From: Clostridium nigeriense
Lineage (GTDB): Bacteria; Bacillota; Clostridia; Clostridiales; Clostridiaceae
DNA length: 64,000 bases
Assembly: GCF_900086595.1 (NCBI RefSeq)
Contig: NZ_LT575472.1
Coordinates: 2,615,685-2,679,684, forward strand
Direction of reading: 5' to 3'
A program made the position numbers and the translations under genes. Position 1 is the stretch's first letter, and every line of letters begins with the position of its first letter. Shown here in pieces: positions 27,482-36,834 of the stretch. The notes under the pieces were generated by a model. That model was not told the DNA's origin. It did not search any database and worked only from the letters and a program-made list of their open reading frames with translations.

Positions 27482-28024
27482 GTGGATCCATATAAGGTTT
27501 TAGGAATATCTCCTACTGCTTCTAATGATGAAATTAAAAGAGCTTATAAAAATATATTAGAAGAATATTCCCTAGGAAATTCTTCTATCGATACTCGCCC
27601 TTTAGCAGAAGATGTCATTAAAGATGCTAATATGGCTTATGACATTTTAACAAATGGTGCTGTCTATAAAGAAATTAGATCTTATATAGATAGTAATAAT
27701 ATTGCTATCGCAGAAAGTAAATTAAATCTTTTAGACTTAAAAAATTCAGCTGAATGGAATTATTTAATGGGTTTTGTTTACTTTAAGAAAGGTTGGTTCG
27801 ATATTGGTGTTCAGCACATAGTAAAGTCTATAGAGTTAGATCCAGGAAATAAAGAATATGAAGATACTTTAACTACTCTTAGAAATCGCTCTGGAGATAT
27901 TATAAACTATTATAAACAAAATAATTATCAAAACCCTCAACAACCTAATCAAGGTAATCAACCACAACAAAATAATATGAATATGTGTGGTGGTGGAAAT
28001 AATATGGGTGGCGGAATGTGCTAA
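27482..28024 (+). CDS. J-domain-like protein lacking the HPD motif
   Basis: 180 residues from GTG 27482, with AAAGGA about ten bases upstream. The N-terminal 60 residues align with a J domain (DPYKVLGISPTASNDEIKRAYKN). However, the loop after helix II reads EEYSLGNSS where a DnaJ protein has HPD. A TPR-like middle (about 85-125: WNYLMGFVYFKKGWFDIGVQHIVKSIELDPGN) and an Asn/Gln-rich tail ending in MCGGGNNMGGGMC follow. Clostridia commonly encode a J-TPR protein with HPD and a Cys-rich tail; this one looks like a divergent copy. Without HPD it is not expected to stimulate DnaK. Confidence 0.75.
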   Translation: MDPYKVLGISPTASNDEIKRAYKNILEEYSLGNSSIDTRPLAEDVIKDANMAYDILTNGAVYKEIRSYIDSNNIAIAESKLNLLDLKNSAEWNYLMGFVYFKKGWFDIGVQHIVKSIELDPGNKEYEDTLTTLRNRSGDIINYYKQNNYQNPQQPNQGNQPQQNNMNMCGGGNNMGGGMC

Positions 28025-28028
28025 AATA

Positions 28029-28060
28029 AAATAGAGACAGTAGTTTACTGTCTCTATTTT
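28029..28060. terminator. Bidirectional terminator
   Basis: A 14-bp perfect stem AAATAGAGACAGTA / TACTGTCTCTATTT with a 3-base loop and T tracts on both strands, between the convergent J-like gene and chemoreceptor gene. Confidence 0.92.
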
Positions 28061-29389
28061 TTAATATATATTGAAATTGTCTACTATTTCATTCATATTA
28101 GCTGTTTTTATAGCTAGATTATGCGAACTTTTTGCAACCATATTAGCATTACTCTTCAGTTCTTCAGCTGAAGATAAAACTTCTTCTGCCGATGCTGCTA
28201 TTTCTTCTGATAAAGCCGAAACTTCTTGTACAGTTTCTATTAATACGCTTTTATTTTCATCAACTTTAACAAAAGAATTATTAATATCCTTTATTTTAGG
28301 ATTAACAATTTTTATTGAATCTGAAATACTATTAAATGAATTTATTGTTTCTTGAACAACTTCTCTTTGATTTACTACTTCCTTCCCCATATCTTCTGTT
28401 TCATCCGTAATCAATTTCATATTGTTTATTATGTTATTTAGTATTGTATATATATTATTTGAAGCTTCCTTTGATGTTTCCGCTAATGATCTTACTTCAT
28501 CAGCAACTACTGCAAAACCTTTTCCGGCCTCGCCTACTCTTGCAGCTTCAATAGCTGCATTTAATGCAAGTAAATTAGTTTGATCAGCTATATCATCAAT
28601 TAGAACAAAAATATTCTTCACAGTATCTATATCGTTATTCATAGCCTTAATGCTACGAATAAATTCACTAAACTTTTTATCAAATTGATTAATAGATTCT
28701 ATTAAATTAAGCATGTCCTCATTACTTTTTTCGGAATCCTTATCTATACCTTCCGAAACAGACTTTATGCCTTTAATATTTAAATCTGCCTCTTTTATAC
28801 TTTCTCCTAAATTCTCTACTATATGAATTATATTTGAAATTTCATTGGATTGCTTTTCAGTCCCCTTAGCTACTTCATTCATAGCTAAATAAATATTCTC
28901 TGTTGAAGTATTTAATACTTCAGAAATGTATGCTAAATTTGCCGAGTCTTCTAATGTATCATTTGACTGTTCCATAACTCCATTAATAGTACTGGCTACT
29001 GATTTTCTTGCTTCTTCTACAGATTTACATATACCTCCAATTTCATCCTCCCTATTAATATACTTTTCATTAAAAGTGTTTTGTAGGTTTCCTTTAGCAA
29101 ACTCATCCATGTTATTCTTAATAACATCTAGCATCCTTGCTAAATTCCTAAAAATTCTTTTTATAATAATAAAACTGATAACAATAATAAAAATAGAAGA
29201 TACTATCAACCAAATCCTTAAATTATTTAAATAATTAAATGTTGAGGAATTTGATATAGCCTTGGCATTAATTTTATCTAATCCTTGATTTGCAAAAAAA
29301 TAAGCTCCTGAAGACGTTATCAATAAAGTGGAAATAATTATACCCATTAAATATATAACTACCTTATTTGTAATTTTTTTATTATCCAT
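28061..29389 (-). CDS. Methyl-accepting chemotaxis protein with minimal sensor region
   Basis: 442 residues. Two membrane helices (about 10-30 and 57-77) enclose only some 25 extracellular residues, so there is no real ligand domain. A HAMP domain (about 78-130) and the signalling domain with tip [20 protein letters not shown] follow. It probably senses a membrane or cytoplasmic state, or acts through other receptors. The downstream J-like gene is convergent. An ATG at 29389 follows a GGGG-rich ribosome site. Confidence 0.92.
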   Translation of the reverse strand: MDNKKITNKVVIYLMGIIISTLLITSSGAYFFANQGLDKINAKAISNSSTFNYLNNLRIWLIVSSIFIIVISFIIIKRIFRNLARMLDVIKNNMDEFAKGNLQNTFNEKYINREDEIGGICKSVEEARKSVASTINGVMEQSNDTLEDSANLAYISEVLNTSTENIYLAMNEVAKGTEKQSNEISNIIHIVENLGESIKEADLNIKGIKSVSEGIDKDSEKSNEDMLNLIESINQFDKKFSEFIRSIKAMNNDIDTVKNIFVLIDDIADQTNLLALNAAIEAARVGEAGKGFAVVADEVRSLAETSKEASNNIYTILNNIINNMKLITDETEDMGKEVVNQREVVQETINSFNSISDSIKIVNPKIKDINNSFVKVDENKSVLIETVQEVSALSEEIAASAEEVLSSAEELKSNANMVAKSSHNLAIKTANMNEIVDNFNIY

Positions 29390-29452
29390 TCCCTTCCCCC
29401 CCTATATATACTCATCCTTATAATATCATATTTTGAATTATTTGTAAAAACA

Positions 29453-29482
29453 AAAAAATCACCATATATTTGGTGATTTTTT
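29453..29482 (-). terminator. Terminator of the 137-aa gene
   Basis: A 12-bp stem AAAAAATCACCA / TGGTGATTTTTT with a 6-base loop directly downstream of the stop at 29487. Confidence 0.9.
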
Positions 29483-29486
29483 GTTT

Positions 29487-29900
29487 TTATTCTAATTGAG
29501 TAATTAATCTTCTCATTACGTCCTTTAATTTTCCTTCTCCAGTTTCCTCATTTACCCCCGCTATTATTACTCTTATATCATTATCTGATAAATCCCATTT
29601 ATAAGCTTTAACATCTATTAAAGATTCCTCTGGTAATATTTCTTCCATATCTGTCGCAAGTTCTTCTGCTAGGCTCATATATTCTTCAAACAAATCATCT
29701 TCACTTAAATCATCAATATTGTAATCATCTTTAATTATCTCATTTAACACCTCTATTGATATACTTAAATTATATGCAAAAGTGTCTTCTCTTTTTGTTC
29801 CCTTACTCATATCCTTTAATACATTAAACTCAGTATTATCTTCTATTTCCTTCTTTATTTCTTCTGTGTCAACTACTCTTTTTCCAAAAGCTATGTACAT
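29487..29900 (-). CDS. Conserved small acidic protein of unknown function
   Basis: 137 residues starting MYIAFGKRVVDTEE. The start is set at ATG 29900, seven bases after GGAGG; the in-frame TTG at 29912 lies inside that site. Acidic throughout, with no membrane segment and no motif I recognise. The residue pattern (alternating helix and strand) suggests a compact cytoplasmic domain. It follows the 114-aa gene by 51 bp and probably shares its transcript. Confidence 0.65.
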   Translation of the reverse strand: MYIAFGKRVVDTEEIKKEIEDNTEFNVLKDMSKGTKREDTFAYNLSISIEVLNEIIKDDYNIDDLSEDDLFEEYMSLAEELATDMEEILPEESLIDVKAYKWDLSDNDIRVIIAGVNEETGEGKLKDVMRRLITQLE

Positions 29901-29951
29901 ATTTACCTCCAAATTATAATTAATATTACAAAATATTTTTATATTAATTCA

Positions 29952-30296
29952 TTACTTACTTAATTTGATACCATTATTATTTCCATTTAAATTAAATATA
30001 CTATTATATATTTCATCAAATCCATCATCTTGCATATTAACTTCTTCATTATCATTAATATAAAATTTATCCATAGTGGATATAATTAGTTCAAATTTAT
30101 TTAAGTTATTTTCTTCTAATAATATATTAAAAAGATAAGCTAAATGACTTTCCATATATTTTTGAACTTTCTTAAGTTCATCATCACTTATTTTTCCATC
30201 CTCATATAATTTTTTTATTGGTCCATTCCTAAAAGTAAAATAGCTTGAAGCTTTTGTTATTCTACTTATATAATCTTTTGGAACATTATTCTTCAT
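29952..30296 (-). CDS. Small protein of unknown function
   Basis: 114 residues, largely helical and soluble, beginning MKNNVPKDYISRITKASSYF. A GGAGT ribosome site precedes the ATG. No family is recognised. It is the first gene of a likely two-gene unit with the acidic protein at 29487-29900, and is divergent from the zinc-ribbon protein gene. Confidence 0.65.
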   Translation of the reverse strand: MKNNVPKDYISRITKASSYFTFRNGPIKKLYEDGKISDDELKKVQKYMESHLAYLFNILLEENNLNKFELIISTMDKFYINDNEEVNMQDDGFDEIYNSIFNLNGNNNGIKLSK

Positions 30297-30406
30297 AATT
30301 TCACTCCTTATACTTATATATTTTATAAAAATATAATATTATCTTCATTGATAGGATATCACCTTTGTACTATAATATATTTAATATATTTTACAGAGGT
30401 GTTAGC

Positions 30407-30829
30407 ATGAATTTTTTAAAAGGTATTTATGGAGTTGATTTATTATCCATAATATTAATATTTTTATCTTCATTATTTAATTTATCTAAATATACATGGT
30501 TTATTGGTACTGCACTTATTATAATCTCATTATATAGAATATTTTCTAGAAATATTTATAAGAGACAAGCTGAAAATAATGCATTAATTTCATTTTTAAA
30601 TAAGTTTCTATCAAGATTTGGAGTAAGAATTCCTTATAATTCTCAACCAATAGATTTTACTAGTTTTTCATATGCCTTTAAAGTTTTAAAAAATAACTTA
30701 AATGAAAAGAAAAACTATAAAATAACTAAATGTCCTAATTGTGGCCAAAAACTAAGACTTCCACGAAAAAAAGGAAAAATAGTTGTTACATGCAAACGTT
30801 GCTCTCATAAATTTGATTTTAGAACATAA
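30407..30829 (+). CDS. Membrane protein with C-terminal zinc ribbon
   Basis: 140 residues from ATG 30407 (ribosome site AGAGGTG). Two hydrophobic helices near the N-terminus (VDLLSIILIFLSSLFNL and WFIGTALIIISLYRI), a basic middle, and a C-terminal zinc ribbon with CPNCGQKL and CKRCSHKF (two CxxC knuckles, about 112-135). Such anchored zinc ribbons occur widely in clostridia with no assigned role. A TATAAT-like sequence lies near 30370. Confidence 0.72.
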   Translation: MNFLKGIYGVDLLSIILIFLSSLFNLSKYTWFIGTALIIISLYRIFSRNIYKRQAENNALISFLNKFLSRFGVRIPYNSQPIDFTSFSYAFKVLKNNLNEKKNYKITKCPNCGQKLRLPRKKGKIVVTCKRCSHKFDFRT

Positions 30830-30844
30830 TTACTGTTTTTTATT

Positions 30845-30873
30845 AAGGGGCCATCTATTGAGCCCCCTTTTTT
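30845..30873 (+). terminator. Terminator of the zinc-ribbon gene
   Basis: GGGGC (30847-30851) pairs with GCCCC (30862-30866), followed by CTTTTTT on the plus strand. Confidence 0.85.
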
Positions 30874-30913
30874 AATTATTTAATAATAGGTTATATCTGA
30901 TCTTAATTATATC

Positions 30914-31816
30914 TTAGGGAATATCTACTCCTCTTGAAGCTACATAAATTTCAAACCATTGATCCCTAGTTAATAATATATCTGTAGCTCTTACTGCTGA
31001 TTTTATCCTATCTATCTTACCTGATCCAACTATTGGCATTATTTTGCTTGGATGCATTAATAACCATGCATATGCTACTTCATCTATATCTTCTGCTCCA
31101 ACTTCATCTTTTATTTTATTTAATACTTCCTTAACTCTTAAAGCTTTTTCCTCTTCTCCACTAAAAATTCTTCCTCCTGCAAGTGGCGACCAAGCCATTG
31201 GCTTTACTCTTTTTTGAAGCATTAAATCTAAAGTCCCATCTTCAAAAGAGTTTAAACATAAAGGAGAAATTTCAATTTGATTAGTTACAAGTTCCTCTTC
31301 TAGATATGAGTTTAACATATTAAATTGAGATGGTAAAAAATTAGAAACACCAAAATATCTAACTTTCCCATCTTTTTTAAGTTTTGAAAAGGCTTCAGCA
31401 ACTTCTTCTGGATTTAATAAAGCATCTACTCTGTGTATTAATAATACATCTAGATAATCCGTATTAAAATTTTTTAAAGATCTTTCAGCAGACTTAATTA
31501 TATGTTCTTTACTTGTATCATAACAATGAGATTTATTTTCTGGTCTATTTTCAGATGGAAACTTTATCCCACACTTTGTCACTATCTGAAGCTTTTCTCT
31601 TAAGCCTTTTTTTAACTTTAAAGCCTCACCAAACTTCTCTTCACAGCAAAAGTTACCATATATATCTGCATGATCAACTGTTGTTACCCCTAAATCATAT
31701 GTTTCTTCGATTAAATTTAATATCTCATTACTATTTAAATTCCAATCCATTAATCTCCAATACCCATGTATAATTCTTGAAAGCTCTAAATCATCTTTAA
31801 TTTTAATTCTTTCCAT
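30914..31816 (-). CDS. Aldo/keto reductase
   Basis: A 300-residue cytoplasmic (beta/alpha)8 NAD(P)H oxidoreductase. The catalytic tetrad is visible: Asp and Tyr in DHADIYG (about 47-53), Lys in VTKCG (about 80-84) and His in LLIHRVD (about 124-130). Cofactor residues lie in the GSGKIDRI segment near the C-terminus. It resembles the YdhF branch. The substrate is not predictable. Divergent from the yjeM-like gene, with a palindrome in the shared promoter region. Confidence 0.9.
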   Translation of the reverse strand: MERIKIKDDLELSRIIHGYWRLMDWNLNSNEILNLIEETYDLGVTTVDHADIYGNFCCEEKFGEALKLKKGLREKLQIVTKCGIKFPSENRPENKSHCYDTSKEHIIKSAERSLKNFNTDYLDVLLIHRVDALLNPEEVAEAFSKLKKDGKVRYFGVSNFLPSQFNMLNSYLEEELVTNQIEISPLCLNSFEDGTLDLMLQKRVKPMAWSPLAGGRIFSGEEEKALRVKEVLNKIKDEVGAEDIDEVAYAWLLMHPSKIMPIVGSGKIDRIKSAVRATDILLTRDQWFEIYVASRGVDIP

Positions 31817-31904
31817 TTTAATCCTCCCTATCTTCTAAATATTTTTATTATATCATAAATTTATTCTCTTAATTAAATTATCTAGTTTTACTTGGTTAAA
31901 CTTC

Positions 31905-31919
31905 CCTTAATAATTAAGG
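31905..31919. promoter_or_regulatory. Palindrome in the reductase/permease divergent region
   Basis: CCTTAAT and ATTAAGG around one central base (31912). It lies between divergent genes, 47 bases before the permease start, so it could be an operator. Evidence is the symmetry only. Confidence 0.3.
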
Positions 31920-31965
31920 AAAATATGAGCAAAATAAACTATAAACTTGTAAAGGAGGATTAATA

Positions 31966-33462
31966 ATGTCTAATAAAAATAATACTGATAAATTAACATT
32001 GTCAGCTCTTATATTAATGATTTTTACATCTGTATATGGATTTAATAATATTCCTAGAGCATTTTACTTAATGGGATATTCTGCAATACCTTGGTACATT
32101 TTTTCAGCAATATTTTTCTTTATCCCTTATGCCTTTATGATGGCAGAATTCGGGGCAGCCTTTAGAAAAGAAACTGGAGGTATTTATACTTGGATGGACA
32201 AATCTATTGGTCCTAAATATGCCTTTGTAGGAACATTTATGTGGTATAGCTCCTATTTAATTTGGATGGTTAATGTATCTTCATCTATTTGGGTACCATT
32301 ATCAAATTTAATCTTTGGAAAAGATATAACTTCATCGTGGTCTTTATTCGGTTTAAATGCTCCAAGAACCTTAGGGATTTTAGGAATAATTTTTGTAATA
32401 TTAATAACCTATATATCTTCTAAAGGTTTAAAAGGAATAGCTAAAGTAGCTTCTATTGGTGGTATATTTGTTACAAGTGCAAATTTAGTTTTACTAATAG
32501 GTGGATTAATAGTATTGTTCACAAATAATTTTAAATTAGCTCAACCTATAACTGCAAGTGCCTTTATGGTATCACCTAACCCTTTCTATCAAACTCCACT
32601 TGGAATATTAGGATTTTTGGTCTTTGCTTTATTTGCATATGGCGGTTTAGAAGTTGTAGGAGGATTAGTTGACTCAACTGAAAATCCTAAAGTAACCTTT
32701 CCTAAAGGTATTAAAATTGCTGCAATTGTTATTGCAATAGGATATTCATTAGCAATTTTATTTGTAGGATTCTTTATAAACTGGACTGAAGTTTTAACTG
32801 GATCAGAGGTTAATATGGCTAACGTATCTTACATAGTCATTAAAAACTTAGGTATTGAAATTGGAAAGGCTCTTAACCTTTCACAAAGTACTATAGACCT
32901 TTTAGGATCATTATTTGCAAGATATATTGGGCTTTCAATGTTTCTAGCATTATTAGGTGCATTCTTTACCTTGGCATATTCTCCACTTAAACAATTAATT
33001 GAAGGTACTCCATCTGGTATATGGCCAAAATCCTGGAATGAAAAAGATGAAAACAATATGCATAAAAATGCTATGTGGGTACAATGTATTATAGTAGTAG
33101 CAATTATTCTTATATCTTCCTTTGGCGGAAAAAGTGCAAGCGTATTTTTAAATTACTTAGTTCTAATGGGAAATGTTGCAATGACTATTCCTTATATGTT
33201 TTTATCCTATGCTTTTATTAGTTTTAAGAAAAAGAAGGAAATACAAAAGCCTTTTGAAATCTATAAAAGCACAAAACTTGCAACTGTAGCTGCTATTATA
33301 GTTACTTTAACAGTTGGCTTTGCTAATGTATTTACAATATTGCAACCTGCCTTAGAAACAAAAGACTATATATCAACTATATTTCAAATTGCTGGTCCTA
33401 TTATCTTTGGAGTTATTGCAATATTACTATATTCTTCTTATGAAAAGAAAATTTCTAATTAA
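31966..33462 (+). CDS. YjeM-type APC-superfamily amino acid permease
   Basis: 498 residues with about twelve hydrophobic helices. The N-terminus LTLSALILMIFTSVYGFNNIPRAFYLMGYSAIPWY and FRKETGGIYTWMDKSIGPKYAF match the YjeM group of the glutamate/GABA antiporter family. A strong ribosome site (AAAGGAGGA) precedes the ATG. The substrate of YjeM itself is unproven, so specificity stays open. Single gene with its own terminator. Confidence 0.85.
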   Translation: MSNKNNTDKLTLSALILMIFTSVYGFNNIPRAFYLMGYSAIPWYIFSAIFFFIPYAFMMAEFGAAFRKETGGIYTWMDKSIGPKYAFVGTFMWYSSYLIWMVNVSSSIWVPLSNLIFGKDITSSWSLFGLNAPRTLGILGIIFVILITYISSKGLKGIAKVASIGGIFVTSANLVLLIGGLIVLFTNNFKLAQPITASAFMVSPNPFYQTPLGILGFLVFALFAYGGLEVVGGLVDSTENPKVTFPKGIKIAAIVIAIGYSLAILFVGFFINWTEVLTGSEVNMANVSYIVIKNLGIEIGKALNLSQSTIDLLGSLFARYIGLSMFLALLGAFFTLAYSPLKQLIEGTPSGIWPKSWNEKDENNMHKNAMWVQCIIVVAIILISSFGGKSASVFLNYLVLMGNVAMTIPYMFLSYAFISFKKKKEIQKPFEIYKSTKLATVAAIIVTLTVGFANVFTILQPALETKDYISTIFQIAGPIIFGVIAILLYSSYEKKISN

Positions 33463-33500
33463 AAACATTATAACTGTAATAAAATTGAATTATTAACATA

Positions 33501-33532
33501 AAAATAAGGATTCAAGTTTGAATCCTTATTTT
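33501..33532. terminator. Bidirectional terminator after the yjeM-like gene
   Basis: A 15-bp perfect stem AAAATAAGGATTCAA / TTGAATCCTTATTTT with a 2-base centre, flanked by A and T runs, between convergent genes. Confidence 0.93.
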
Positions 33533-33572
33533 TATATACTTATCTAATTTTTATTAAAGACTAAATATACTT

Positions 33573-34352
33573 TTAGTTCCAATTATTCATAACTTCATCC
33601 CACATCATTTTGCCGCATTTAGCAAGGGTTACTGTTCCATATACACTGTTAGGTATTCCCATAGATAAAACTGTAAATGAAAAGTTCCCCTTTGACAATC
33701 TGATTAACTCAGTATCATTTTCAACTCCATTTTTATCACCAGTTTTACTAGAAATTTCATATTTTAAATCATCCGGAATATACAAGGCTAATTTATTTTT
33801 TATTTGTTGCCTCATTAATATATCTATTAACATTTGGCTATTTTCTTTATTTAAATATGTTCCATTATATAAGTGTTTCCATATTTGAGCAAGATCATAA
33901 GCTGATGTCATATTTTCTATTTCATCTTTACAATTTCTTTCATCAGTAGTTTTTCTATTTAATACAGTATTTTTTAATCCCATAGCTCTTATATCATTAT
34001 TAATATTTTCCATACCTAGTATATCAATTATTTTATTCGCAGCTGTATTGTCACTTTGAATTAACATTGCAACTAATAGTTCAAAAAGCGTGTACTCTCT
34101 TTCATTAAATTCATGAATTATTCCTGTACCATAAACCTTATCCTTACCATCTATTTTAATTTTATCTAAGAAGTCTATCTTCTTATCCTGTACAGATTTG
34201 ATCAATGAAACAGCTATAGGTAATTTCATACAACCTGCTGCAATCATTTGAACGTTTTCATTGTAAGCATAAATATAACCGCTCTTTAAATCCTCGAAAA
34301 AGAATCCATATGTTCCAATCCTTGATTCTAAATATTTCTTTATCTCTTTCAT
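33573..34352 (-). CDS. Class A beta-lactamase-fold protein without the catalytic serine
   Basis: 259 residues with the serine beta-lactamase/penicillin-binding fold. SDN (100-102, MLIQSDNTAANK) and KTG (203-205, SSKTGDKNG) are in place. The SxxK motif, normally ASxxK-L/V-P, reads AAGCMKLPIA: the serine position is Gly40, while Lys43 remains. No signal peptide or membrane helix is visible, unlike secreted beta-lactamases. Beta-lactamase activity is therefore not expected; a binding or regulatory role, or an alternative nucleophile (Cys41 is one residue off), is possible. The GGT codon is confirmed in the nucleotide sequence. Single gene. Confidence 0.78.
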   Translation of the reverse strand: MKEIKKYLESRIGTYGFFFEDLKSGYIYAYNENVQMIAAGCMKLPIAVSLIKSVQDKKIDFLDKIKIDGKDKVYGTGIIHEFNEREYTLFELLVAMLIQSDNTAANKIIDILGMENINNDIRAMGLKNTVLNRKTTDERNCKDEIENMTSAYDLAQIWKHLYNGTYLNKENSQMLIDILMRQQIKNKLALYIPDDLKYEISSKTGDKNGVENDTELIRLSKGNFSFTVLSMGIPNSVYGTVTLAKCGKMMWDEVMNNWN

Positions 34353-34449
34353 AATACCCTCCAGCTTTCTTACTGTATTCTCCGCCTAATATAATTATAT
34401 CATATTGTCAGAAAATTTTGAAGTATTCAACAAAATTATTTAATACAAA

Positions 34450-34476
34450 AAGTGGTGAAGAAAATCTCCACCACTT
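34450..34476 (-). terminator. Terminator of the phosphofructokinase gene
   Basis: AAGTGGTG / CACCACTT stem with an interior A/T-rich loop, followed by TTTTTG on the minus strand. Confidence 0.8.
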
Positions 34477-34484
34477 ATAATTCC

Positions 34485-35585
34485 CTAATCTGCAAAAGAA
34501 ATACCTATTTTCTTTGCCATTTTTACCAACTCGCCATTAGGATCAACTAATTTCGATTTTTGACCAATAACGTTTTCTAAGCTGTCACTTGAGATTCTAC
34601 TATCTTTTAAACAAACCATTTCTCCAAATTTTCCTTCAGCTATTAACTCTACTGCCCCTACACCATATCTAGTTGAAAGAATTCTGTCATATGTTGATGT
34701 TGTTCCTCCTCTTTGGATATGCCCAAGAACAGTACATCTAACTTCTTTATCTGGTAATAGCTTTTCTAAATCATCTGCTAATTTATTGCCTATTCCCCCT
34801 AATCTAATTGGGTCTGGACTATCTGCAACAATTTTAGCAACGACTACATCTCCATCCTTTGGTTTAGCACCTTCAGCTACTACTACTATACTAAATCGTC
34901 TTCCAGAAGCTTCTCTTTCTTTGACCTTCTCAACAATTTTATTAATATCATAAGGAATTTCAGGTAAAAGTATAACATCTGCTGAGCCAGCTATTCCAGA
35001 TTCTAATGCAATCCATCCTGCACCTCTGCCCATAACTTCACAAATCATAACTCTATGATGAGATTCCGCTGTAGTATGAAGTCTATCTAAAGCTTCTGTT
35101 GCTACATCAATGGCTGTATTAAATCCAAAAGTAACATCTGTAGAAGCTAAATCATTATCAATTGTTTTAGGAACTCCTATAACTTTAACACCTTTTCTAG
35201 CAAAGTCTCTTGCAGAAGTTAATGTTCCATCTCCTCCAATTACAACTAATACATCTACTCCTTCTTTCTTAAGATTTTCTACTGCAACATCTGAAACGTC
35301 CTTTTTAACCATAACTCCATCTTCTTCTACTAAATAATCAAATAAGTTATCTTTATTTGAACTGTATAAAATTGTTCCACCTCTATGAAGTATTCCAGAT
35401 ACACTATCTAATGTTAGAGGTACAAAATCATTGTTATATAATCCTCTATAACCAAATTTATAGCCTATTACTTCCATTCCATAATTTAAGATAGCTGTTC
35501 TTGTTACGGCTCTTATAACTGCATTTAATCCTGGACAATCTCCTCCACCTGTTAGTAGTGCTATTTTTCTAATTTGTTCTGTCAT
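34485..35585 (-). CDS. 6-phosphofructokinase, group III (mixed-substrate type)
   Basis: 366 residues from ATG 35585, set by the AGGGGGAA ribosome site; the frame runs on upstream to 35648 but lacks a good start. It phosphorylates fructose-6-phosphate in glycolysis. Motifs: TGGGDCPGLNAVIR, GGDGTLTSA (donor-site residue Gly after GGD), PKTIDND with catalytic Asp, MGRGAGWIAL. Gly at the position equivalent to E. coli Gly104 suggests ATP; Asp there would suggest pyrophosphate. The Lys in PKTIDND is typical of group III enzymes of Amycolatopsis/Streptomyces type rather than the bacillary PfkA. No pyruvate kinase gene is adjacent. Confidence 0.9.
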   Translation of the reverse strand: MTEQIRKIALLTGGGDCPGLNAVIRAVTRTAILNYGMEVIGYKFGYRGLYNNDFVPLTLDSVSGILHRGGTILYSSNKDNLFDYLVEEDGVMVKKDVSDVAVENLKKEGVDVLVVIGGDGTLTSARDFARKGVKVIGVPKTIDNDLASTDVTFGFNTAIDVATEALDRLHTTAESHHRVMICEVMGRGAGWIALESGIAGSADVILLPEIPYDINKIVEKVKEREASGRRFSIVVVAEGAKPKDGDVVVAKIVADSPDPIRLGGIGNKLADDLEKLLPDKEVRCTVLGHIQRGGTTSTYDRILSTRYGVGAVELIAEGKFGEMVCLKDSRISSDSLENVIGQKSKLVDPNGELVKMAKKIGISFAD

Positions 35586-35843
35586 AAAAATTCCCCCTAC
35601 CCATTTAGTTACTTTGAATTCATAAAGTTTTTTGAAACATTTTGTCAATTGCTATCAAATATTATTCTTTACTGATTTTTATATCTGCAATTGTTTTCAA
35701 AATACTGTTTTTCTTTTCATATTTATAATATCATAAAGATATTAGACTGAAAAGTGCAATTATTTATATTTTTAAGAATTTTTTGAATTTAGTAAATATA
35801 TAATAAATTCCAATAAAACTTTATGACTTTTAACAAAAAAACA
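35586..35843. other. Divergent intergenic region, no gene seen
   Basis: This 316-bp gap between phosphofructokinase and the coiled-coil gene (35586-35901) holds their divergent promoters. I can mark the plus-strand promoter (35844-35872). I see no coding frame with a ribosome site and no hairpin. Confidence 0.5.
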
Positions 35844-35872
35844 TTGATATATAGTATTATATACTTTATAAT
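35844..35872 (+). promoter_or_regulatory. Sigma-A promoter of the coiled-coil gene
   Basis: TTGATA (35844-35849) and TATAAT (35867-35872) are 17 bases apart, 29 bases before the start codon at 35902. Confidence 0.75.
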
Positions 35873-35901
35873 ATATTTATTAATATTGGTTGGAGGGGAA
35901 A

Positions 35902-36834
35902 ATGATAAATTTTAATGAAGAATTTATAAAATTAGAAGAAGAAAGAACTATTTTAAGAAAATTAAAAACAAAACTTTTAAATCTAGAAAAAGAAATTGAT
36001 AAAACTAATAAATCTGTTGAAGATTTAAAAGTAAGGCTATCTAAAGAAAAATCAGATGTTGATAAATTAGAATCCTTTAGCTTATCTTATATTTATTATA
36101 AAATGAAAGGTAGCATTGATGAAAAAATATCTAAGGAAAAATTTGAATTTTTAGAAGCTCAAGCAAAGTTTTTAGAAGCTAATGACTACCTTAAAAGATT
36201 AATTTCTAATAAAAAAGAATTGTTAGAATCAATTTCTAATATTGGTGATATTGATTTAAAACATGATGATTTATTAAATAAATCATCTGAATACATACTA
36301 AAGATAAATAATGAAAAAAGTAAAATAGTCTCTGAAATATTAGAGAAAATGAAATTTACTTCTATTGAGCAAAGAGAAATTAGGGAAGCTTTATATGAAG
36401 GAGATAAACTTATTCCCTGTATAGAAAAAGCTATTTCCTATTTGAATAGTGCAAAAAATTGGGGTATTTACGATATGATGGGTGGAGATTTAATAGCTAC
36501 CATGGCTAAACGTTCTAAAATGAGTGAAGCATCTAATGCTATTAATTCTATTAAAGTGATGTTGAAAAAATATAATAGTGAATTAAATGATTTAAGTGAT
36601 AAAATAAACATATCATTAAACTTAGATGGTTTATCTAGCGTAATGGATTATTTATTTGATAACTTCTTTACTGATTACTTTGTTCAAGGGAAAATAAACT
36701 CTGCATTAGAGGCAAGTATTGAATTAAAAGCTAAAGTAACAAACATACAAATGAATTTAAATAATAGATCTAGTATTTGTACACAAGAATTAAAAAATTT
36801 AAAAATAAAACTAGAGGAAGAAATAAAAAAATAA
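35902..36834 (+). CDS. Coiled-coil protein of unknown function
   Basis: 310 residues from ATG 35902 (ribosome site GGAGGGG; the in-frame TTG at 35890 lies inside it). Residues 10-110 and 225-310 are long charged heptad-like helices, so the protein should be an elongated coiled-coil. A central portion (about 160-200) contains the glycine-rich WGIYDMMGGDLIATMAKRSKM, the most conserved-looking block. This layout occurs in uncharacterised clostridial proteins; no function can be assigned. Single gene with its own promoter and terminator. Confidence 0.72.
   Translation: MINFNEEFIKLEEERTILRKLKTKLLNLEKEIDKTNKSVEDLKVRLSKEKSDVDKLESFSLSYIYYKMKGSIDEKISKEKFEFLEAQAKFLEANDYLKRLISNKKELLESISNIGDIDLKHDDLLNKSSEYILKINNEKSKIVSEILEKMKFTSIEQREIREALYEGDKLIPCIEKAISYLNSAKNWGIYDMMGGDLIATMAKRSKMSEASNAINSIKVMLKKYNSELNDLSDKINISLNLDGLSSVMDYLFDNFFTDYFVQGKINSALEASIELKAKVTNIQMNLNNRSSICTQELKNLKIKLEEEIKK

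Noticed and set aside
34485..35585. Pyrophosphate-dependent phosphofructokinase
   Set aside because: The donor-site motif is GGDGT, not GGDDT, which favours ATP.
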